Assembly (NCBI GenBank): GCA_963707465.1
Contig: CAVPQK010000013.1
Coordinates: forward strand, 62,001 to 126,000
DNA from: Bog-159 sp963707465
GTDB taxonomy: Bacteria > Acidobacteriota > Terriglobia > Bryobacterales > Bryobacteraceae
DNA: 64,000 nt
Direction of reading: 5' to 3'
A program made the position numbers and the translations under genes. Shown here piece by piece: positions 1-8,395 of this stretch; the stretch's first letter is position 1, and each line of letters starts with the position of its first letter. The notes below the pieces were generated by a model. It ran no database searches. It was not told the origin of the DNA and saw nothing but the letters and a program-made list of their open reading frames with translations.

Positions 1-591
1 AACAACTTCCGTCGCGCAGGAACCATTCGAGGTCGGTCCAGCCGCGGTCTCGTTCGCGGTCGTAGCCTCCATGCATGACCAGCGCCACGCCGGGCCTTTC
101 CACCCACCACGTGCCTGGCCAGAGCGTCTCGAATGCCAGGCAATTGTTGACATCGAAGTAGAAATGGCCGCCGGGGCGCAAGGCGCGCGCCACAGCTCGT
201 GCCACCAATGCCAGGTCGCTGGTGCGCGTCACATGATTGAGCGCATCGAATTCGCACAAGATCAGGTCAACCGCTTCCGGCAGCCGGAAATGCCGCATGT
301 CGCCGGCGATGACGCGCAGTGGCAGGCCCAGGCGCCGCGACTTCTCGCGGGCCAGCCGGCACATCGTGGGCGAAAGATCCACGCCGTACATCTGAATGCC
401 CTGCCGCGCCAGCACGAGGGCCGTGGTTCCCGTCCCGCATGCTCTAGATCGCACGCGGATTTGACGTCCGGCAGAATCCTGCCCAGCACTCGCTGCCGGG
501 CTGCCTCGTACCAGGGAAGGTGAAATCCAAAGATCTCGTCGTAGTGCTTGGCGAGCAGCGCATAGGGTCGATTGGCTGTGAGTCGAGGCAT
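1..591 (-). pseudogene. SAM-dependent methyltransferase, frameshifted and cut by the window edge
   Basis: A class I methyltransferase reads leftward from ATG at 591 (MPRLTANRPYALLAKHYDEI). After VKSACDL the frame is lost at about 440-446. One frame over, it resumes as ACGTGTTALVLARQG, which is motif I, followed by GVDLSPTM, IAGDMRHFRLPEAVDLILCE and the acidic/aromatic region LRPGGHFYFDVNN. That frame stays open to position 1, so the C-terminus lies outside the window. The shift equals one lost or two gained bases inside the SAM-binding loop, so a natural product would stop early unless this is a sequencing error. The family methylates small molecules or macromolecules; the substrate cannot be told. 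It is divergent from the aldo/keto reductase gene. Confidence 0.7.
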
Positions 592-637
592 GCCCCCGAA
601 TTATACGGTAATATGCCTTGTTAGAGGAGGCAGCGCT

Positions 638-1642
638 ATGGAATCCGATAATAACTGCAACCGTCGCGAAGTCTTGGGAGCTTTGGCTGGTGTATCGCTG
701 GCGGCGCTTCCGGCGGCCGCGGCCCCCAGCGGGCCTAGCGGCGAAATGATCTATCGCACCTTCGGCCGCACCGGCATTAAGGTTTCGGCCATCGGCCTCG
801 GAGGCTCGCACGTGGGGTCGCCGGCGGATGAGAACGACGGCATCCGCATCGTGCGCACGGCCATCGACCGCGGCATCACGTTCATGGATAACTGCTGGGA
901 TTACCACGGCGGCAAGAGCGAAGTGGTGATGGGCAAAGGGCTGCGCGACGGTTACCGGGCAAAGGTCTTCCTGATGACCAAGTTCGACGGCCGCACCAAG
1001 GCGTCGGCCGCGCGGCAGATCGATGAGTCGCTCCAGCGCCTGCAAACGGACCATATCGACCTGATGCAGTTTCACGAAAACATCCGCCTGGAAGATCCGG
1101 ACCGTTTCTTTGCGGAAGGCGGGCCGCTGGAGGCTCTGTTAGAGGCCAAGCAAGCGGGCAAAATCCGGTTCATTGGGTTCACTGGCCACAAAGATCCCAT
1201 CGTGCACCTGCGCATGCTGGAATTGGCCGCGGTGCACAAATTCCATTTCGATAGCTGCCAGATGCCGCTCAACGTCTTGGACGCGCATTTTCGCAGCTTC
1301 GAGAAAAACGTGGTCCCGAAGCTGGTGGAGCAGGGAATCGCGGTGCTGGGGATGAAGCCGCTGGCGGAAGGCGAGGTCCCCCGCAGCGGGGTCGCCGGCG
1401 CCATCGAGTGTCTGCATTACGCGCTCAGCCTGCCCACCACCGTAGTGATCAACGGGTGCGAGACTATGGAGCGGCTGGAGCAGGCGCTGGAGGCGGCGCG
1501 GACGTTCAAGCCGTTGTCGGAAGCGCAGCTTGCCACGCTGCGGGCGAAGACGAGGCAGGTGGCCCTCATCGGACGGCTGGAGCGCTTCAAGACATCGGAT
1601 ACGTTCGACGGGACGGCCAAGAATCCGCAGTGGATGGGTTAG
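638..1642 (+). CDS. Tat-targeted aldo/keto reductase
   Basis: The protein has 334 residues. ATG at 638 is chosen over an upstream in-frame ATG at 572 because a strong Shine-Dalgarno (GAGGAGG, 624-630) precedes it and because a twin-arginine signal starts there (NRREVLGALAGVSLAALP). The mature part is a TIM-barrel aldo/keto reductase: YRTFGRTGIKVSAIGLGG, then GITFMDNCWDYHGGKSEVVMG with the catalytic Asp/Tyr area, then KTKFDGR, a LQTDHIDLMQFHE strand and IGFTGHKD. Family members reduce carbonyls with NAD(P)H. Export by Tat would fit cofactor loading before transport. Such Tat-tagged oxidoreductases are common in Acidobacteriota and Planctomycetota; the substrate is unknown. Confidence 0.85.
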   Translation: MESDNNCNRREVLGALAGVSLAALPAAAAPSGPSGEMIYRTFGRTGIKVSAIGLGGSHVGSPADENDGIRIVRTAIDRGITFMDNCWDYHGGKSEVVMGKGLRDGYRAKVFLMTKFDGRTKASAARQIDESLQRLQTDHIDLMQFHENIRLEDPDRFFAEGGPLEALLEAKQAGKIRFIGFTGHKDPIVHLRMLELAAVHKFHFDSCQMPLNVLDAHFRSFEKNVVPKLVEQGIAVLGMKPLAEGEVPRSGVAGAIECLHYALSLPTTVVINGCETMERLEQALEAARTFKPLSEAQLATLRAKTRQVALIGRLERFKTSDTFDGTAKNPQWMG

Positions 1643-1687
1643 GCTTGGATTAACTGGATCAATTTCGCCCGGAGGGGGTCGACTTCG

Positions 1688-2695
1688 ATGAACGACGACG
1701 AAAAACGGGCTGTCGAGTTATTCTGCGAGAAATTGTTCCTGAGATTAGGCACCATTGGCCTCGTCAGGGATGAGTTGGCAGCGATGAACAACCAGTCGTG
1801 GAAAGCCGCGGGTCTCGAGCTTCGCGACAAGGTCTTAGGGCAATGCACCGGTTACGCTCAGAATTACGTTAAGAAAGGACTACAGGAGAGAGGGGTGCAA
1901 CTTCTCAGGGACCTTGGGTCGGAGCTGGTGGATGTCGCGTCGGATAAGCAGGCCTCGGCCGGCTACCGGGCCCTCGACGCCGTGGCTCGGGTCATCGGCT
2001 GCAGCTTTCGCAATGAAGTGTGTGTGGCCGTGTGTATCGATCCGCGCTATCACAATAAGTTGCTGGTTGCGTCCAATAATCGCGGCCTCGAATCCGCCGA
2101 GATCGCCGAATTCCTGGAGCGTCAACTCAATCAGCCCGCCCAGGAAGCGTTGGGCGAGCAGGACCGAAATCCCGACCGCCTCTCTGGACTTTCCAGAGAT
2201 CGGGGCACTTTGAGCAAAGATGATAGGGACGATTATACTCAATTACGCAACCAAAGAGACCAGCGTAAGCTTCAGACAGCGCTCTCCAATCTTCTGACCT
2301 CATTCCGGTCCGCTGTGAAAGTCGTCAAGTCGGAAGAGGACAACGTCCACGCCGAGCTTCAGCTCCTCGACTACATCGAACGTGAAATCTACCACGTCGG
2401 GGGCGCCGGGAAAACCAACCCGCTTTACCTTGGTGTGTCCCTTCGCTGTTGTGCGAAGTGCGACTCCGTTTTCTCCGCCTACAATGCCTGCGGATTCAAT
2501 CATGTCCAAGTCCTGTTCCGCGGCCAGCATCCCACCGCCGACGTCGGAGGCTGGCGCTGTCCCCGCTTCCATCGTCAAGCTGGTGAAGTCCACCAACCAT
2601 CGATTCGGGGACATCGCCGCGGCAATCCAACTCGCGAAAAAGCCCGCTCAACCCGGGCAGCCGATGACTTCCGACCTATCCGATTCAGAGGATGA
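1688..2695 (+). CDS. Deaminase-fold protein (HAE and CxxC motifs), OTT_1508-like
   Basis: The protein has 335 residues and no signal peptide. Residues 1-200 are a mainly helical region with no family I recognise. Residues 219-262 carry NVHAELQLLDYIE followed 31 residues later by GVSLRCCAKCDSVFSAYN. The HAE and C-x2-C pair (H221, E223, C255, C258) is the zinc/proton-shuttle signature of the cytidine-deaminase fold, and the spacing and the SLRCC-type context resemble the OTT_1508-like deaminases. From about 2550 the annotated frame turns Arg-rich and unnatural. The next frame reads IVKLVKSTNHRFGD...SDLSDSEDEYVDRRFRSK and stops at 2726, so a frameshift near 2545-2570 probably hides the true C-terminus. 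Substrate unknown. The gene is only 45 bp after the reductase and may be cotranscribed. Confidence 0.6.
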   Translation: MNDDEKRAVELFCEKLFLRLGTIGLVRDELAAMNNQSWKAAGLELRDKVLGQCTGYAQNYVKKGLQERGVQLLRDLGSELVDVASDKQASAGYRALDAVARVIGCSFRNEVCVAVCIDPRYHNKLLVASNNRGLESAEIAEFLERQLNQPAQEALGEQDRNPDRLSGLSRDRGTLSKDDRDDYTQLRNQRDQRKLQTALSNLLTSFRSAVKVVKSEEDNVHAELQLLDYIEREIYHVGGAGKTNPLYLGVSLRCCAKCDSVFSAYNACGFNHVQVLFRGQHPTADVGGWRCPRFHRQAGEVHQPSIRGHRRGNPTREKARSTRAADDFRPIRFRG

Positions 2696-2741
2696 ATACG
2701 TGGATCGCAGATTTCGTTCCAAGTAATTTGTCCCGTGAAGC

Positions 2742-5711
2742 TTACTCCGGCAATCCGAACGCGACCACGTTGCCCCCGGCCGCGACCGCTACGTATTGTT
2801 TCCCCCTGGCGGTATACGTCATGGGTGACGCCTTCCACGCGGTATTGAGCTGCATGTGCCAGAGCGGTGCGCCCGTACTGGCATCCACCGCCGCGAAGGC
2901 GCCCGAGTTGTCGCAATAGAAAAGCACGCCGGCGGCGGTTTCGAGCAGGCCGCCCCAGCTTTCCTGTTCGCCCGTCTGCGCGACTTCCCACGCGATCTTG
3001 CCGGTGTCCAGATCGAGCGCGCGCAGGAATTGGCGGGGCCGTTCGCCGGCCACATCGCGCGCGCCGCCGCCGTAGTACGATTCGCCCGCCTTCCAAACCG
3101 CCGGCGATTTCGAGAACACCGTGCACTTCTCCAGCGCCAACAGATAGAACAGGCGCCTGGAGGGATCGAACGCGGTGGACATCCAGTTGGTAGCGCCATC
3201 CATGGATGGGCAGACCCGCACGCCGGCCGCGGTCGGTTCGTTGCCGGGCAGCATCACCGGACGCCCGTCCGGGCCGATGCCGCTCGCCCATGTCAGTCCG
3301 TGTACGAATGGCGACGCGCCCAGGAATTGCCCGTTCGCCCGGTCGAGCACGTAGAAGAATCCGTTGCGATTCCCTTGCAGCAGCAGCTTCCGCTCGCGTC
3401 CTTTGTAAGTCGCATCCACCAACATAGGTGTTTCGGTGGCATCCCAATCGTGCAGGTCGTGCGGCGTGAATTGATAGTGCCATTTCAGCAAGCCGGTCTT
3501 CGGATCCAGGGCCACCACCGAATCGGTATACAGGTTGTCGCCGCGCCTCTCGTCGCCATTGAAATCCGGGCAAGGGTTTCCCGTCGGCCAGAGCAGGGTA
3601 TCGGTTTCCAGATCGAATGTGCCGGTCAGCCAGGTGGATGCGCAGGCGTGCTCAATATCGCGGCCCACCCAGGTGGCGGCGGTAGGATCGCCGGGCGCGG
3701 GCGCGGTGCGAAAGCGCCAGACGCGCTGGCCGGTAGCAGCGCTATAAGCCGAAACGAATCCGCGGATGCCTTCGTCGCCGCCGGAGGTCCCGGAAATCAC
3801 CAGGTCCTTGACGACCAGCGGCGCCGATGTGGCGCCATAATTTTCGTTCGAGTCCGCCATTTGGTTTTCCCACACGAGCGCGCCGGTCAGGCGATGCAGG
3901 GCGATCAGGTGCGCGTTGTCGGTGACCATGAATAGCCGATCGCCCAACACCGCCACGCCGCGGTTGATGCCGCCGGCCGCGTCGCCCGAAAGACCTTTGG
4001 TGGTGGGCCGCTCGTAGCGCCAGATTGGGCGGCCCGTGCCCGCGTCGAGCGCCCACGCGGCATTCACGTTGGTCACGTACATCACGCCATCCACCACCAT
4101 GGGGGTCACCTCCAGATGGCGCGCGCCTGGAATCGGGAAGATCCAGCGCGGCGCGAGTTGCGCGATGTTGCGCGGTGTGATCTGGTCGAGCCTGCTGTAG
4201 CGGTTGCCGCTCAACTGGCCGTGATACGTGGGCCAGTCGCCGGGTTGCGGATGCGCGATGCGGCCCCAGTCGGCCGCGTCGGCCGTGTTCGCCGCGGCCC
4301 GCACCGGCAATTCCGGGCGTGAGAACGCCAGGTACGCCAGCAGATTCCCCAGATCGGCTGCATTCGATTTCAGCGCAGGCATGAAAGCCGCCGCCTCGCG
4401 CTCGATGCCCTTTACCTCGTCGCGCCGCAGCAGATAAAGCCGGCCATCGAAGCCCTGCAATTGCAGGTCGTACAGGCTCTCGTTGCGCAGGAAGCCGCGC
4501 ACCGGCGCGCCCGAACGCAATTGCACCGTAGCTACTTCATATCCCGGTTTCCGCCGCGCGCCCGGTTTCAGCAGCGCTTGCTCCATCTCGGCGAGCGTAA
4601 GATCCGCGCCCGCATTGCTCAGATCCGGACCGGTCAACCCGCCGCGGCCGTTCATCATGTGGCACTGCGCGCAGCCGCCTGCGCCGAAGAAGAAGGCTTC
4701 GCCCGCACTGGAGTCGCCCGGCGGCATGCTCTCGCGCGCTGGAGTCATGCGCGAGCGCACGAATTGCACGATCTCGGAAAGTTCGGGCTCCGCCAGATCG
4801 AAACCGGGCATGCCCGCGTCGGAAATGCCGTCGTGGATCAGGCTGCGCACCGCCTCTTCGGAATTCAGGCGCTCGCGGTCCGCACGGCCGATCGCGGGGG
4901 CGCGCTCGCCGCCCATGCCATCCGCGCCGTGACAGCCGCCGCAGCGCTGTTCGAACCGCTGCCGCCCTTCCGTGAGCGACTGCGCGTCGCCGGTGAAGAC
5001 CAGCGTGCCGAAATTCTCCGGCACGTGGTTCGGATCGCGATGCACCACGCAAGTGGGCTGCCAGCACATGAAGTGCCGCCGCTCATCCGGCCCCAGTCCC
5101 TCGATGCGATACAGATTCGCGCGCCACTTCGTGCCCGGCTTCACCGGCGCGCTGCTCACCGCGCTCAGCGGTATCCTTGCCGCCGCATACCAGGCGTGCT
5201 CCGTGCGATCGATGCGCGCCGCGGTGGTCCATCCGGAGCGCCAGGATTGGTCGTAGCTCTCATGGTCCAGGTCGATCGCTAGATCGATCCAATCGCCGGT
5301 AGGAGAAATTTCAAATTCGCGATAGTGGCGGATGTTGGTCCAGTCGTCTCCCAGGAACATCTCCACCACATCGCGATCCCACAGCTTGTTGCGCGGCCCG
5401 CCGCCCAAGGCGGGCAGGAACAGGTTCAATTCATCGTATGGACAACGGAAGAGCAGATACAGGTGCGTGGCAGTCCAGAACGATCGCACCTCCGTGCGCA
5501 GCGCCGGATAATCGATCTGCCGGCTGCAATCCTTCGTGATACTGGTGACGCCCGCCTTGCGCCACGCCGCCGCGGACGGGTCGGTGGAGAGCTCCGGATC
5601 ACCCCCCACATGCGGCACCTGGAAAGTGGCGGTGGGGCGCGCGACCGTGCAGGGTTCCTGCGCGCAGGCGCACCCGGCGGTCAGTAGAAACAGGGCGAAC
5701 AATGTTCTCAC
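2742..5711 (-). CDS. Lipoprotein PQQ-dependent dehydrogenase with CBM9-like and two cytochrome c domains
   Basis: The protein has 989 residues from GTG at 5711. An ATG at 5831 would translate the intergenic repeat at 5730-5770 and is rejected. The start gives VRTLFALFLLTAGCA, a lipobox with Cys14, so a periplasmic lipoprotein is likely. Domains in order: a CBM9/DOMON-like sandwich (about 30-235), a first haem c site CGGCH (257-261), a second haem c site CAQCH (347-351) with a short cytochrome/DUF region to about 465, then an eight-bladed quinoprotein propeller (about 490-989) starting GDWPTYHGQLSGNRYS. The propeller keeps the TGNP and DLHDWDATE motifs typical of PQQ alcohol dehydrogenases. 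Where methanol dehydrogenases have a vicinal CC, it reads GDAAGGINRG, so the disulphide is absent. Electrons would pass from PQQ to the fused haems. The substrate may be a sugar alcohol or another alcohol. Confidence 0.85.
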   Translation of the reverse strand: MRTLFALFLLTAGCACAQEPCTVARPTATFQVPHVGGDPELSTDPSAAAWRKAGVTSITKDCSRQIDYPALRTEVRSFWTATHLYLLFRCPYDELNLFLPALGGGPRNKLWDRDVVEMFLGDDWTNIRHYREFEISPTGDWIDLAIDLDHESYDQSWRSGWTTAARIDRTEHAWYAAARIPLSAVSSAPVKPGTKWRANLYRIEGLGPDERRHFMCWQPTCVVHRDPNHVPENFGTLVFTGDAQSLTEGRQRFEQRCGGCHGADGMGGERAPAIGRADRERLNSEEAVRSLIHDGISDAGMPGFDLAEPELSEIVQFVRSRMTPARESMPPGDSSAGEAFFFGAGGCAQCHMMNGRGGLTGPDLSNAGADLTLAEMEQALLKPGARRKPGYEVATVQLRSGAPVRGFLRNESLYDLQLQGFDGRLYLLRRDEVKGIEREAAAFMPALKSNAADLGNLLAYLAFSRPELPVRAAANTADAADWGRIAHPQPGDWPTYHGQLSGNRYSRLDQITPRNIAQLAPRWIFPIPGARHLEVTPMVVDGVMYVTNVNAAWALDAGTGRPIWRYERPTTKGLSGDAAGGINRGVAVLGDRLFMVTDNAHLIALHRLTGALVWENQMADSNENYGATSAPLVVKDLVISGTSGGDEGIRGFVSAYSAATGQRVWRFRTAPAPGDPTAATWVGRDIEHACASTWLTGTFDLETDTLLWPTGNPCPDFNGDERRGDNLYTDSVVALDPKTGLLKWHYQFTPHDLHDWDATETPMLVDATYKGRERKLLLQGNRNGFFYVLDRANGQFLGASPFVHGLTWASGIGPDGRPVMLPGNEPTAAGVRVCPSMDGATNWMSTAFDPSRRLFYLLALEKCTVFSKSPAVWKAGESYYGGGARDVAGERPRQFLRALDLDTGKIAWEVAQTGEQESWGGLLETAAGVLFYCDNSGAFAAVDASTGAPLWHMQLNTAWKASPMTYTARGKQYVAVAAGGNVVAFGLPE

Positions 5712-5729
5712 ACTTCGATTGGAACATAT

Positions 5730-5770
5730 GTGGGGCAGGCTCTCAGCCTGCGGCGGCCTCTCAGGCCGCC
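5730..5770. repeat. Dispersed intergenic palindromic repeat, copy 1
   Basis: The sequence TGGGGCAGGC-TCTCAGCCTGC-GGCGGCCTCTCAGGCCGCC forms two adjacent hairpins (GCAGGC/GCCTGC and GGCGGCC/GGCCGCC). Close copies occur at 15564, 21759, 22670, 25065, 35435 and 38061 and looser ones at 7041, 33004 and 43319, always between genes. Here it lies between the divergent starts of the quinoprotein and the triple RidA gene. Confidence 0.8.
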
Positions 5771-5811
5771 TCTTTTGCGTCCGCCAGCCGCATGTGATAT
5801 AAGGCGAGTGT

Positions 5812-7035
5812 ATGAAACTGGCTTTTCTCATCCTGCTCCCCCTCCTATCTCTCGTCGCCCAACCGCGCCCCGTCGTGCCATCATCCGGCCCAGCCCCTGT
5901 AGGCCCCTACTCCCCCGGCATCGCCGTCGGACAATATCTCTACATCTCGGGCCAGGGCGCCCGCAGGCCCGACGGCTCGATGCCAGACGCCTTCGCTGAC
6001 CAGGTAAAACAAGTGCTCGAAAACGTGAAGGCCGTCGTGGAAGCCAGCGGTCTGACGATGGATCACATCGTCTACACCCAGGTTTACCTGGAAGACATGC
6101 AGAAGTTCGACCAGATGAACGGCATCTACGCCAAATATTTCCCGAAGACGCCGCCCGCACGAGCGACCTTAGGCGTGGCAAAACTCCCCGGCACGCCCGT
6201 CGAGATCAACGCTGTAGCCGTGCGCGATCTGGCCGCGAAAAAGCCGGTCCTGGTGCCGGGCTACGACCCGCGCGAGCCGGTGTCGCCCGGCATGCTGACC
6301 GCCGACCGGCTCTTCGTCTCCGGCATGCGCGGGCGCGACCTTCGCACCGGAGCCGTCCCCGCGGATGCCGCCGCGCAAGTGGATGCAGCGCTCGATGGCG
6401 TCAAGGCCGTTCTCGAAGCCGCCGGTCTGAATTTAAGCCACATGGTCTTTGTCAATCCGTACCTGACCGCGCAAGTCCCCATGCGGGTGATGAACAAGCT
6501 CTACGCCAGCCGCTTCGAGTTCGGCAATACTCCGGCGAGGGCCACCATCCTAGTCTCGAGCCTCCCCGAGAACGCCCAGATCGAATTCACCGGAGTCGCC
6601 GTCCAAGATCTCAGCCAACGGCGCGCCGTGCGGCCCAAGAACATGCCGCCCAGCCCCACCGCCAGCCCGTGCGTCTTCGCGGGCGACACGCTGTACTGTT
6701 CCGCGAAGAGCGCGTTCATTCCCGGACCCAACGCCGGCGTCTACGCAACGACCATTGAACACCAGGTGCGGCAGTCGTTCCGCAACCTGCTCGACAATCT
6801 GGAAGAAGCGGGCATGGACTTGGGCGATGTCGTATCGGCCAACGTCTATCTGGACGATGTCTCCGATTTTCAAGCCATGAATCGGATCTACGGCAAGTAT
6901 CTGAAAACGCCGTACCCAGCCCGCACCACTGTTCAACAGATTGCGCCGGCCGAGCGCAAAACGGATGACGAAGGCGTGTATCCCGCCCTCGAACAGATCT
7001 CCATCATCGCAGTGAAGCCCGGAGCCAGCAAGTAA
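5812..7035 (+). CDS. Secreted protein of three tandem RidA/YjgF domains
   Basis: The protein has 407 residues with a signal peptide (MKLAFLILLPLLSLVAQ). Three RidA domains follow, at about 20-145, 150-275 and 280-405. Each has the xPARxT substrate-Arg motif: PARATLGV, PARATILV and PARTTVQQ. Domain 1 is the best conserved, with GPYSPG, YISGQG and VEINAVAV. Domain 2 has lost the GPYS tyrosine (EPVSPG) but keeps IEFTGVAV. Domain 3 has Gln where the catalytic Glu normally sits (EQISIIAV). RidA proteins are normally cytoplasmic 130-residue homotrimers that deaminate reactive imines and enamines, with active sites between subunits. This looks like a one-chain pseudo-trimer exported to the periplasm. 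Its role there is unknown. Confidence 0.85.
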   Translation: MKLAFLILLPLLSLVAQPRPVVPSSGPAPVGPYSPGIAVGQYLYISGQGARRPDGSMPDAFADQVKQVLENVKAVVEASGLTMDHIVYTQVYLEDMQKFDQMNGIYAKYFPKTPPARATLGVAKLPGTPVEINAVAVRDLAAKKPVLVPGYDPREPVSPGMLTADRLFVSGMRGRDLRTGAVPADAAAQVDAALDGVKAVLEAAGLNLSHMVFVNPYLTAQVPMRVMNKLYASRFEFGNTPARATILVSSLPENAQIEFTGVAVQDLSQRRAVRPKNMPPSPTASPCVFAGDTLYCSAKSAFIPGPNAGVYATTIEHQVRQSFRNLLDNLEEAGMDLGDVVSANVYLDDVSDFQAMNRIYGKYLKTPYPARTTVQQIAPAERKTDDEGVYPALEQISIIAVKPGASK

Positions 7036-7040
7036 GCGCT

Positions 7041-7125
7041 TGGAGGGCGGGCAATCCTGCCCGCAGCCGGCTTTCAGCCGGCTGGACCCGCTGCCAGCGG
7101 GTCCGCAGCCTGACAGCCTGCCCCG
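7041..7125. repeat. Palindromic intergenic repeat cluster, divergent form
   Basis: Four hairpins follow one another between the convergent triple RidA and SelA-like genes: GGCGGGCAATCCTGCCCGC, AGCCGGCTTTCAGCCGGCT, GGACCCGCTGCCAGCGGGTCC and a weaker GCAGCCTGACAGCCTGC. It shares the stem-CTTTCAG/CTCTCAG-stem style of the main repeat family. It may also end transcription from both sides, although no T-run is present. Confidence 0.6.
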
Positions 7126-7126
7126 T

Positions 7127-8395
7127 TTAACCCCTGCGCGCAGCGCTGAGAATCTCCCGCAGCCGCTTGCCCACTATCAGATCTTCTCCCGGCTGCAGCG
7201 TCATCGATACGATCTCCAGCTTGTCGCGGCTCTTCGGCGCTTTGGGATCTTCATAGCCCTCCCGCACCGCCGCCACCAGGCTGGGATTGCTCGAAGTCAG
7301 CACCTCGATGCGTGGCTCGCCCGCGCGCAGTTTCTTGTCGCAGTCCGCCACGCTGAATCCCCAGGCGTCTTCGTCCCATGTCACCGAGAGAGTCGGATAG
7401 CGGTTGCCGTCTTCCGGAATCGTGATCTCGGTTTTGACGCCGGGCACGGTATCGACCAGCTTCCGGATACGCACCGCCCGTTCGTTCCACTGGCGGTTGA
7501 GCGCATTGAGGTCCATCTTCTCCCAGGCTTCGACCGCCGCCAGACACCCCATGATCTCTTCCTTGCCCACCTTCATCGCCCGGCAGACCGCGCCTTCCCA
7601 CGGGCTGGTGTTGAGCATGGCCGCCTCCACCAAGTCTTTTCGCCCCAGCAGCAGGCCCGTGCATTGCGGCGCGCAAAGCCCCTTGCCGCCGCTGAAGCAG
7701 TAAAGATCGACGCCCATTTTGGCGTAGAGCTTCAAATTGTCGAGCGGCGGAATCCCGGCGGCATCGTCCAGCAGCAGCGGCGTCTTGTTCTCCCGCGCGA
7801 TCGAGATCACCTTCTCCAGCGTGTGCCCGAGCGAAGTGGTATAAATCATGGCCGTGTTTGGGCCGATCGCGCCGCGCACATCAGCCTCTTCCCGCGCCAG
7901 CACCAGCTTGCCACCCGCCAATCGAATGGCGCTATCGAACGCGCTCCGTCCGCCATGCATCACCACTTCGTGCTTCAGGCCGGTGGTGTCCGGGAGTTGC
8001 CAGATCTTGGCTGGATCGCTGCCCGCAATGCAGGCTGCCGTAGCGGCGGCCATGGCGCCGGCCGCGCCCGAAGTCACCATGCCGGCTTCCGCTCCGGATA
8101 GCTCCGCCAGGCGGCGGCTGGCGCCATGCTGCAGCTCGATGATATCGACGAAGTGCAGCGAGGCGGCCTGCTTGGCGGCGCGCACTTCGGGCAATTCCAG
8201 CGACCCGCTCAGATAGGTCCACGTGCCCCGGCCATTGATGAAGGTCCGCACGCCAATGCGCCCGTAGATATCGTCTTTGGCGGTTTTGGTTACCGCCCCC
8301 AGCGCTTTCTCCGTGGCATCCCGCGCGGCCATATACGCCAGCAGCGGAGCCGCGCCGGCCAGCTTCAGCAAATAGCGGCGGTCGAACAATGTCAT
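7127..8395 (-). CDS. SelA/DgaE-like PLP-dependent enzyme with Tat-type signal
   Basis: The protein has 422 residues. It belongs to the fold type I PLP enzymes close to selenocysteine synthase SelA and D-glucosaminate-6-phosphate ammonia-lyase. Visible features are VTSGAAGAMAAATAACIAG (phosphate/cofactor-binding region), LLLDDAAGIPP (Asp contacting the pyridine nitrogen, about 210) and CFSGGKGLCAPQ with the likely Schiff-base Lys238. The N-terminus FDRRYLLKLAGAAPLLAYMA is a twin-arginine-type signal, unusual for this family, which is normally cytoplasmic. Its ATG overlaps the upstream TPR gene stop as ATGA (8392-8395), so translation is probably coupled. No selenocysteine tRNA or selB is visible, so a true SelA role is unlikely; an amino-sugar or amino-acid lyase is more plausible. 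Confidence 0.8.
   Translation of the reverse strand: MTLFDRRYLLKLAGAAPLLAYMAARDATEKALGAVTKTAKDDIYGRIGVRTFINGRGTWTYLSGSLELPEVRAAKQAASLHFVDIIELQHGASRRLAELSGAEAGMVTSGAAGAMAAATAACIAGSDPAKIWQLPDTTGLKHEVVMHGGRSAFDSAIRLAGGKLVLAREEADVRGAIGPNTAMIYTTSLGHTLEKVISIARENKTPLLLDDAAGIPPLDNLKLYAKMGVDLYCFSGGKGLCAPQCTGLLLGRKDLVEAAMLNTSPWEGAVCRAMKVGKEEIMGCLAAVEAWEKMDLNALNRQWNERAVRIRKLVDTVPGVKTEITIPEDGNRYPTLSVTWDEDAWGFSVADCDKKLRAGEPRIEVLTSSNPSLVAAVREGYEDPKAPKSRDKLEIVSMTLQPGEDLIVGKRLREILSAARRG

Noticed and set aside
2856..3935. Plus-strand open frames opposite the quinoprotein gene
   Set aside because: They are shadows of the minus-strand gene, which has unmistakable haem and PQQ motifs.
7127..8395. True selenocysteine synthase
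   Set aside because: It carries an export signal, and there is no selB, selD or tRNA-Sec in the window; the glutathione peroxidase nearby uses Cys.
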